Shown here piece by piece: positions 55,947-64,000 of a DNA stretch of 64,000 bases. Position 1 is the stretch's first letter. Each line of letters begins with the position of its first letter. Source of the DNA: Diphasiastrum complanatum (taxonomy: Eukaryota; Streptophyta; Lycopodiopsida; Lycopodiales; Lycopodiaceae); contig CM055103.1 of NCBI GenBank assembly GCA_029204225.1, positions 53,237,538 to 53,301,537 on the forward strand, given 5' to 3'. The translations under genes were made by a program, and so were the position numbers. Under the pieces are notes generated by a model that worked only from the letters and a program-made list of their open reading frames with translations, made no database searches and was not told the DNA's origin.

Positions 55947-58900
55947 CTGCACATAACAAGCATATCAAACAAATAAGTTTTTCTTTTTTGAAGTAAAGGA
56001 GATTGTCCTCAATAATCGACAAAAACTCTAATATCCTTTTAATCCCATTAACAAAATACTTGAAAGTTCTAATGGAAGAAAACGCCACCACTATTAATGA
56101 TTCTCCTAAAGCATAGTCTATTTCAATATAAGCAAACAATTAAGCTCAACTCATAGATAAGCACTATCTGACGAACTCACCTTATTGGAACCTTATAGTT
56201 TGGGTACCTATGTTGCAAAAGTTCTTCAAGCTCGTGATAAGACATATCAATAGATGAGCACATATAGCGACCATTGGCTTCTTGTTTCTCATAGGCAAGG
56301 ATGTGAGCAGAAGCTACGTCATCAATGTGTACATAACCCATACGAATTAAAGCGCTTGCTATCAATGTATCACCTGACAAATATGTTCGAAATTTTCTCT
56401 TTTCCTCATTAAAGTTGCATCTTAATGAGATAGAATGAGAATGAAATATGAATTTCAAGTTGCTTTTCAACGTACCATGAAAAGTGAAAAAATACATGTA
56501 ATTTGCAATATAGGGCAAAGGCTATTGTTGTGCTAACATATCATATGAAGTTGGCTCATCCAACCAATGAACCAAAAGGTTTGAGAGTGTTTTACGATGC
56601 ACCATACTACTAGACCCAAAACTTGAAAGATTTCCAAAAAAAATTATAATTCCAAACATTACATTTTTTTTTAACCTTTTCTTTGGTCATTTCAAAGCGT
56701 CTGACTGCGTATCAACAAAAATTTATTGAGAAATAATATAAAAGCCTCATATACAAATGAAAGGATCAGCCACATTTATCAAGGATTTGGAGGAGTTTCT
56801 ATCTCTAGAGCATACTAGACTGGTTTCTACTCAAAAATCAAGTATTATGCGTATGTAGAAGTGATCTTTAGGTTTATGAACTTCATCAATTCTGATGTCA
56901 CAAGTGCTTTACTGGATTTGGCCAATTTTTTATGCATTAGGAAAGCCTCAATGGTGGCTACAAGATTCTATATCAAGTTTTAGACAATTGCATGTAGAAT
57001 TTGAAATAATCAAATTTTTGTGATTTTGTCAAAACCCTAATGTTGATTGGATCTCTATTTTTTTAGGTTGTTGTGAACTTCATTAGAGTGTGTTTCAATC
57101 TTAGGAAGTGGCGAGATTCATTAGATTGTAGGTGGATCATAGGTTAATCAGGATTTCACTTCTATGTGTTGATTTGCTAGTAATAAGTGCTAGAAGAGAA
57201 TTGAGAGGTTCTATATCTATGTGATTTCTTTTTTGAAACATTTGTTGTATTTCAAAATAGCTTTGTGCATTGGAACGGGTTGAAAGAGAAGGATCAGGTC
57301 ATTGCAACATGGCTACGGATTCATGTTGGAAAGCAATGATAGGCTTACCTCAAGCAACTACTCTACCTGGAAGGTGAGGATGGAATCACTTCTTGAAATG
57401 CATCAGTTGATGGATATTGTTATAGGGTTGGAGGAGAGACCCTTGGTTTAGCAAGATTCTTTGGGGCAAGATGGCAATGGATGCGCATTCAAAGATTTTC
57501 ATAGTGGAGACATATCAAGGAAGGACAAAGACGGAGGAGACATGCAAGCATTGGTTGATTACTCACATTTATTGTTTGGTTGCGATTATTTTTCAAAGAT
57601 TTCAAAGTTGGAAACATGGAAAAATCATTGCATTTACATTCTATTTGGTTCTTCATATTCTAGTTACATCTTGATGTGTAAAATTGATGTAAGATATAGT
57701 GAAGCACCGAATATGGACACTATAATCTATATCAATTATGAAAGTTATTATAAACCAATAGAGAGGAGGTCTATACTTAGGATGGAGATCATTGAATCAG
57801 AGTTAAAACTATGCTAAAACTAGTTGAAGAGGGAGTGTCAAAAAAATCAACTAGTTTTGTCATTTGTTATTTGGCATATTGGGGCCAATTGTACATAACA
57901 ACTTAGAGATAGTTAAAATAGTATCCTTACTATTTCTAGCAATTATATAGGCGGATTATGTCGGGTTTGGACCTACGCTAATTGGCTAGAAGAGATACAT
58001 TAAATCTAGTCAAGTTAGTCTAGGTTTTTGACAAGTACCTAGAAACTTCCATAAGTTGATAAGCTTAGGCAAGATCATCTAAATGGTCAAGACGTTATAA
58101 ATAGGCATACAAGCATGGGAGAAAATTCTCTCTCTCATTCATTCTTATGAAAGATATCTTTTTGGATTTCTACATCAATCTCTTGCACCTTGGTGGCGAT
58201 ATAGTGAATTTTTGTGTGTAGAATGTTGATTTTCTTATGTACATGAATCCACGCGTGTGAGTATTGGTATTGTACCATTTTTGTACGGACAGGGACAATA
58301 GCATATCATCTGTAAGTGTTTATGACAAGTTCTTGTTTTTTCACATTGGTAATGAAGCTAGTGTGCTCTTCAAATTTCCGAAAGATCAAAGGGCATAATT
58401 AGATCTTTGTGATCTGCTTTTTTCACACATTCCACACATTGGCAATCTTTGAGCAACACATTTCAGCTGTGATCTACACTTGACCTAATTTTCATCAATT
58501 ATTTTCTAGGAAGTAGAATTAAAAGAAAAACATCTACTTTTAACAATGTTATGAGGAAGACCCAACAATTCAAGGTGTTCCAAAATGCTCACTCCATATG
58601 CATTCTAGAATTTAGCATTTCAGAAGGCTACACAACTACGTAGGCATTCTTGAGTAAGACCCATTGTATTGTGTGGAATCTCCTAACCATGGAAGCTTGA
58701 ACAATGAATCTCTACATTGTGCATTTTAAAGTCTTGCATTGGTGGAAAAGGGTTTTTTGTGTTGGAAAAGGGTTTTTTGTGTTGGTAGAGAAAGAAAACC
58801 ACGAGCCTAAGGTTTACAACACACGCACTTTTGTTCTTGTCCTGTGTTTTAGTCTATGATGATGTGTGCAATTCCCCCATGCGATGTAGTTGTACTCAAA

Positions 58901-59568
58901 TACAAAGTAATTAATAAAGTATATGTGTGTGTGTTTGTATGCACCATGCAAGCTATGATTGCAAGTATCTAGATTCAAACCTAAAACCATAGTATGTCAA
59001 AATACTATGTTCAAATTTCCAACAAGGTACAATTTAGTGGCACTAAATATACAACAATGGATGGCCTGAAAATGGCAGCAAAATGGTTAGAAAAAGATGC
59101 TGAAACGTTGAAAGGAGGACTTGGGAGTAAGCATGATTAAGAGAGGAAGCATGCCCTGATTAGGTCTGGCCATGCCTACTCAGGACCTTAAGAAGGGTTG
59201 ATACAGGACATGAAACTTATCAGGAAGTGCAGAAGGAAGTCAGATCCGATCAAAGCCCCCCCGATCATGGGTAGCTGGCCCTGATCAAAACTAGCTAGGT
59301 ATAATCAGTGTGGAGCCCCTAATTGGGCCTGATGAGCCTATTGACAAGGGCGGTGGAGGAGCGAGAAGGATAGTGAGGGAGCACAAACTAGACTGGGAAT
59401 CTGGGAGTTGGGAGGACCAATAGGTGCTCTATGGGGGGGGGCGGTGTGGTAAAGTAAGGGTACAAGCTTGATCAAGGCTAGAAGGAACTTCTTTGTGCTG
59501 AAGAGAATAAGATGAAAAGAGTAAGAAAGCAAGTTTTATTACTTTCTTGCAGGTACCTGTAATGGTAC

Positions 59569-59640
<72 letters not shown>

Positions 59641-62600
59641 AATCATCTATATCATGCAAAGACTTCAAGAGAGCATAACCTGAAACTTAGATGGAACAAT
59701 ACCTTTAAGAATATCGAGAATCATCTTTGCACTCGAAGTTATGGTGGGAGGAAGGATTGGTCCCAAGATAGCACTTGGCAGGATACTTATAAAAACATAT
59801 TTCTTGTCCTCTGAAAACTTCCAAGCTGCTTGTTCTGCCAACATTTTTGACAACGCATACCATAACTGTCCAAGATTCCATATTTGGAAAAAAATCCATT
59901 CAGATGGCCGTCGAAAAATTTACTCTCTAAAATTGATAGCATGGAATGTACCAGTAAACTTGTTGAGTTTCATCCTAGAGTCATTTTTTACAGCTTCGAA
60001 AGTGTTGGCACTTCATGTTTGCATTTGAAGGCAAGTTTCAATATTCTTCAAGCTAGAAAAGGAAAAAAATGGAAACCTAGTTTGACATTATTTATTCAAC
60101 GAGGAACAAGTGATGTAACCTTTCATAGCCTCTCTCAAACCATCTAGTTAGCATTCATATGGTCCAAAAAACACCTTGTGAAACAAAACATACAGTAATT
60201 CAATTCTAAAAAAAAGCAGATGCCACATTTTTTGTTTGCATGTATATGTCAACCCCTGCATGTCCCTTATATATGTGTGTGTAAATGTGAGTGTATGTAT
60301 TTTGTCTATGCATGCGTTTTCTTCCAATGGGCAAAAGGATAAAGAACTGATAAATTATCAATATACAATAAACTTCTTCAAAGTTTTTTTGGAAATTTTC
60401 TTAACATAGAGCTCAAGGGAGAGTAGACTTTTACTTCTATAAACTTGAATAGGTCCAAAAGAGGCTGATTGGTTATATTTGAGCAAACCTTAACATTCTG
60501 AAAAGTATCTTCATAAAGTTTGAAGTTACAGCCACAAAAAGTTTAGATTGGCTTGTTGCTCTGATTCAGGGAAGCTGAGATTAAGTAGCTGCAAATCTGT
60601 AAGGTTTACTGTTTTGGGCCTATATAATCAAGGATAACTTGGGTGCTCATAGGGCAAGATAATTTTCCATGCTTTAAAAATACGCAGAACAGTGACTCAG
60701 TCTCCAATTTCAACATACTTGTCAGTATATGTACTTGTGAGTATATTTAGCTGGCACCATGTTTTGGGCCTATATAATCACGCATAACTTCTGTGCTCAC
60801 AAGGCAAGAAGATTTTCTGGGGTTGTAAATAGGCAGAACACTGACACAGTAAAATCTCAAAATCCTTGAGAGTATATCTGTACTTGTGAGTATACTACAT
60901 GCACTATATTTAAAAATGTCTGAAAGTGGTCTATGAATAATATCGTACAAATGAAGAAAACCACCAGTTCCACATCACTTTTCTGTCCTTTTTAGTTTAA
61001 GGGGCCCTTAAAAGGAAATGACTTGTAGCTTTGGGATGATAGGACCCAATATCATATGCATTCGTGCCTAGGACTTGTGTCCTAGTATGAGTGCATAGTT
61101 TGACCATCATGCTCCTACAAATTCAGGCTGAATTTAAAAAGAATTGTTCTAATCTCCACTAGTGATAGAGTTTACAAAAGGATTGCTCTTTTTCGGCACA
61201 AATAGCATCTGCAAAGGTGGATTTAATCTAATCAAGAAACCGACCAAAAGAAGTGAATCACCTTCAAACGAGTACATAGTTCAACCGAACTCCAATTTGA
61301 CTCGTCCAAAACCTGATCACTCAATTCATCATCAGGATATTGCACAGTAGCGGTTGAAGAAGTCATAACAACTCGATTGATTGTAGGATGATTTGTACAT
61401 GCTTTCAGCACATTAAGTGTCCCAGTTACAGCCGGCTCCATAAGTTGCGCCTGCGATAAGCAAACATGTCAGATGCCCGAGTTCTGATTGCACAACATCT
61501 CAGAGTCACAATCTCTCAGCATAAAAAACAACTCATACAGCTGCCCACATAGATAACTTTAAACGAAACTAATGTTCTAAATTAAGGACATGTAGTGATT
61601 ATATAGTTCAGATAAAGCGCTAGAATTGACAGCTGCTATGTGACAGAAGCACCATGGCAAAGTTGGCATGAGATGTGACCTGCAAGACTATGCAATCAAA
61701 AAACAGGTGGAAGAAGATACCTGAGGGTCATCTACATAAAAAATTACAGGGCTGGCCGTATGAAAAACGCCCTCACATCCACTAAGAGCAGCATCAAGGC
61801 TTCTTTCATCAAGAATATCTGCCTCGACTAGCTGAAGCCTTTCCTTAGCGCCGAAAAGTTTAAGTAAATGAGCAGTCTTTGCAGGGTTTTCTGCATACAA
61901 GTAGCACATCAAAAATTCATAGTAGTTGCATATATACACCATTGATCAGAGCTTCCACAAAATTTGTCTACCTCATTCGGACCTTAAGTAGGTAGGGTGG
62001 ACATTAATGGAGGTAGGATAAACTTAACAGCTTTACTCTACATTATTCTACTGACATAGAATTTTCTCATATAACATACACATGGAACAAGTTCGCTTTT
62101 GCATGGGATCAGAGCAATAAAAGTACAATTTTTATAAACTACACATATGGAAAGAAAAGTATTGCATTCATCAAAGCACTGCAGACAATAAAGTAGAAGG
62201 CATAATAACAACATAATAATCATTTGATCGAGAACAACCGAACTTCAGAAGAAACATGATAAGAGTGCTTCTAAGAGTATAACAACTTTCCAGAGAATGA
62301 AATCATGTTAACATATAAAAATTCGTGCATGCCATTGGTTTCATTCTGCGAAAAGCAAATATGTTTAGCTAAACACTTGCCAACACCTTACTGATTTGAG
62401 TATGAGTAATCGAGAAAGCGCTTCAAGGGCACATTGATAGTCTATGTTTGTCTTCCATAAAGACAACAATAAGACAAATGACCGTGGAGGCACATTGATA
62501 GTCTATGTTTCTCTTCCATAAAGCAACATTAAGACAAATCAGACAACGAAATTCTAGAGGGAAACTACTTGAAAGTGTCTATTGAGGTATCTCTCTCTTT

Positions 62601-63433
62601 TTTTTCATAGACGTATGCACAGAATCACCCTCCATGTCTCATATAAGTCAAACATGACCAAACAATTGATTAGATCTTTTATTTACAAGCCTTGAAGCCC
62701 GACGTCACATTCAAGCACAAGGGGGTGATGCTTTGGAGCAGATTTTAGTACTGGTTGGTTTTTGCAAACCTTCTAGCTATTAGCCAACAAGATCAATGAC
62801 AGCATTTTAAAGGTGATCTGTTTGTTAGATAATATTCTTGTAATAGTCTTGTTTGAAATGTTTTTTATAATACGGCCGCATAGTTGCACAGAAACACGTT
62901 TCTGGGAAGAAAGAACGTTTCTAGAAACACGTTTCTGGATCCAGAATCGCCGGGATACTGCATTGCTTTGGAGGTTATACTAAACTGTGCCTTTCTTAGT
63001 TTTTTCTCAAAGAAACTCATATCTCTATCAATAAAAGATACCAAACAAGGACCCATCATTGGTATTCATAGTTTCCAGCCTCTCATGGGGGCTCCTTTGT
63101 AAAAATGCGGTTGGATACTAGATGTTGTGACAATGGTTCAGATGGGATTTAAACGATTAATTCAACTTGTTTGAACATCGATGTCTATAAAGGGAAGATG
63201 AATACATCCAAGTAAGTGGCAGGTGGATTAACCCATGAAGTTGGAGATGATTAGCATCACAGATATAATGATTAGTGTCATAGATGTAGTGAAGACTCAC
63301 TTAAATCACGTACAGTGCCTCGAACGCAGTAGCCACGCTCCAGCAGGCACTTCACCAGCCATGAGGCAAAGTAGCCTGTCGCTCCTGTCACACATACGGT
63401 GCCCCTCATCACTGATTCACTTCCCACTTCCAT
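55811..63433 (-). CDS. Gene B: cinnamoyl-CoA-reductase-like SDR, complete, six exons
   Basis: Complement of join 55811-55946, 56181-56373, 59703-59865, 61262-61450, 61721-61890, 63301-63433; 984 nt, 327 aa, all joints in frame. Rossmann nucleotide-binding motif [12 protein letters not shown] (residues 15-26) with RGTVRD at 38-43 for NADP phosphate contact; [11 protein letters not shown]; Ser132/133 in VVMTSST; catalytic Tyr167 and Lys171 in [33 protein letters not shown]-terminus ending EKGVL. Length and order fit CCR-like/phenylacetaldehyde-reductase-like enzymes, probably cytosolic and NADPH-dependent. The CCR signature NWYCYGK is replaced by LWYALSK, so the substrate is more likely an aldehyde or ketone than a cinnamoyl-CoA. 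The start is the first in-frame ATG after a stop (TAA); Met9 is an alternative. Intron 4 holds a copia insertion. Confidence 0.93.
56181..56373 (-). CDS. Gene B exon 5
   Basis: 193 nt. Acceptor TTTGTCAG, donor AAG|GTGAGT. Encodes [19 protein letters not shown] and [19 protein letters not shown]. Confidence 0.93.
56763..57835 (+). mobile_element. Copia internal remnant in intron 4 of gene B
   Basis: The leader from 56763 aligns with the minus-strand leader at 24200-24400 (GATCAG, TTCTAGAGCAT, TTTCTACTCAAA). The gag start follows at 57311, one frame break early, then [20 protein letters not shown] and [13 protein letters not shown] (to about 57450). After unplaced sequence, an RNase H tail DVRYSEAPN (about 57690) and the polypurine tract GTTGAAGAGGGAG end it. 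Protease, integrase and RT are absent. It lies antisense to gene B. No 5' LTR found. Confidence 0.75.
57836..58427 (+). repeat. 3' LTR of the intronic copia element, about 592 bp
   Basis: TGTCAAAAAAATCAAC to TTTTTCACA, preceded by a polypurine tract. TATA box GTTATAAATAGG at about 58095-58106. Aligns with the LTR at 24421-25240 (minus). Here the CT tract is only TTCTCTCTCTC (58127-58136). Confidence 0.85.
59573..59636 (+). repeat. (GA)32 microsatellite in intron 4 of gene B
   Basis: 64 bp; a CT run on the coding strand, starting about 65 nt after the exon 4 donor. It matches in position the (CT)30 of gene A. Confidence 0.95.
59703..59865 (-). CDS. Gene B exon 4 (catalytic Tyr/Lys)
   Basis: 163 nt. 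Acceptor TTGGACAG, donor AAAG|GTATTG. Encodes [17 protein letters not shown] and [13 protein letters not shown]. Confidence 0.92.
60610..60905. repeat. Tandem duplication of about 155 bp in intron 3 of gene B
   Basis: TTTTGGGCCTATATAATCA, ATAACTT, GTGCTCA, GGCAAGA, AGGCAGAACA and TGTACTTGTGAGTATA recur in the same order in both halves (from about 60612 and about 60764). Confidence 0.8.
61262..61450 (-). CDS. Gene B exon 3
   Basis: 189 nt, phase 0. Acceptor CTTATCGCAG, donor AAG|GTGATT. Encodes [14 protein letters not shown] and [12 protein letters not shown]. Confidence 0.93.
61721..61890 (-). CDS. Gene B exon 2
   Basis: 170 nt. Acceptor TTGTATGCAG, donor CAG|GTATCT. Encodes [18 protein letters not shown] through TASPVIF. 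Confidence 0.93.
62428..62540. repeat. Tandem duplication of about 60 bp in intron 1 of gene B
   Basis: GGCACATTGATAGTCTATGT, then CTTCCATAAAG and AAGACAAAT, twice in a row. Confidence 0.85.
62886..62950. repeat. Cluster of near-palindromic ACGTTTCT motifs in intron 1 of gene B
   Basis: AGAAACACGTTTCTGG, GAACGTTTCTAG and AGAAACACGTTTCTGGATCC in 65 bp, also a GGATCCAGAA end. Each AGAAAC/GTTTCT pair can pair with itself or with its neighbours. Confidence 0.7.
63301..63433 (-). CDS. Gene B exon 1 (Rossmann motif)
   Basis: 133 nt. Start ATG at 63431-63433; donor TTAA|GTGAGT. Encodes [11 protein letters not shown], then [20 protein letters not shown]. The last base begins a Lys codon completed in exon 2. 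Confidence 0.9.
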
Positions 63434-64000
63434 CTCCGGATCTGCTCCACCAAACTGATTGCTAACAGCAAATTAAATGGCATGCATATGTACCACCCCA
63501 AGACAAACCGCAAATTTCAGTGTGAGCCACTTCCATATTATATTATTATTATTGTGTTAGATGCATTCACAATTTCAAGTCCCAAATTTGACAAACTTGC
63601 ATCTCAGATATGACACATCGTTTGACAATTTGAGAGTTTTGATGGACCGGAAATTGTGACTCTAACTTTCAACAACCCAATAGCACAAGTGTCACACTCG
63701 GAGTTACGTGATGCAACACAACTCTTTTTCCAATTTAGGTACATGTATTGAGCTCCTAGCTAGCTATAGTCCCATTGACGCGATGTGACTATAGTCCTAT
63801 TGACTTTAATCTTCTTGTATGATCATGCGTTTTCTCATCATTTTTAGCAGGGATAATTATTGACTTGATGGGTACTACGACAGAGTCACAATCGGAGAGT
63901 TACGTGGTGCAACACAATTCTTTTTCCAATCACGTACATACGTCACTCCTAATCTCATTAACGAGTTGTCGGACTTGTGTTTTTTTGCTTGCCCCAAAGT
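63434..64000. other. 5' flank of gene B; direct repeats near the window end
   Basis: Should hold the promoter and 5' UTR of gene B. GAGTTACGTG...GCAACACAA...TCTTTTTCCAAT occurs at about 63700-63738 and again at about 63896-63930, and GACTATAGTCC(C/T)ATTGAC occurs twice near 63765-63805. No TATA box can be chosen safely. Confidence 0.5.

Overview
The window looks like nuclear DNA of a land plant with a large, repeat-rich genome. The evidence is spliced genes with kilobase introns, plant-type Ty1/copia and Ty3/gypsy LTR retrotransposons, a plant L1-like LINE and very many long (GA)n/(CT)n tracts. I cannot place it further with confidence; a fern or gymnosperm would fit, but this is a guess. I saw no bacterial-style operon, rRNA, tRNA or CRISPR array.

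Only three host genes are visible. Gene A (plus strand, 6891-14621) and gene B (minus strand, 55811-63433) are paralogous cinnamoyl-CoA-reductase-like short-chain dehydrogenases. They lie tail to tail about 41 kb apart. Gene B is complete: six exons, 984 nt, 327 aa, all joints in frame. Gene A has exons 2-6 with identical exon lengths and phases, but I find no exon 1 in the 6.9 kb upstream. Homology continues into the introns, so this is a segmental inverted duplication. Between them, on the minus strand, is an intact intronless glyoxal oxidase gene (33008-34666) with every expected catalytic residue and tandemly repeated promoter sequence, including a duplicated G-box.

The rest is mostly retrotransposon wreckage. 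0-2.3 kb: the end of a chromodomain gypsy element plus its LTR, a copia gag scrap, and a copia LTR flanked on one side by a primer-binding site and on the other by a polypurine tract. 2.3-6.4 kb: unclassified sequence with local repeats. 10.0-13.0 kb (intron 4 of gene A): the 5' half of an L1-like LINE. 17.2-25.2 kb: minus-strand copia gag and LTR relics around a broken gypsy pol. 27.1-30.0 kb: minus-strand copia with a 928-bp LTR. 37.8-46.5 kb: several plus-strand copia elements, one joined into another, ending in a head-to-head LTR pair. 46.6-48 kb: gypsy gag. 48-51.4 kb: decayed, unidentified sequence. 51.4-53.7 kb: minus-strand copia. 53.7-54.9 kb: an unclassified GC-richer tandem-repeat block. 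56.8-58.4 kb: copia inside intron 4 of gene B.

The three host genes are all oxidoreductases of types met in phenylpropanoid or cell-wall metabolism, but the sequence gives no reason to call them a cluster. I found no convincing new biological system. The most interesting signals are structural: the inverted gene pair with intron-conserved microsatellites, a duplicated 5' splice site, a roughly fifteen-fold (CT)n expansion at the presumed transcription start of one LTR family, copia elements with deletions around the integrase, and head-to-head or tandem LTR arrangements.
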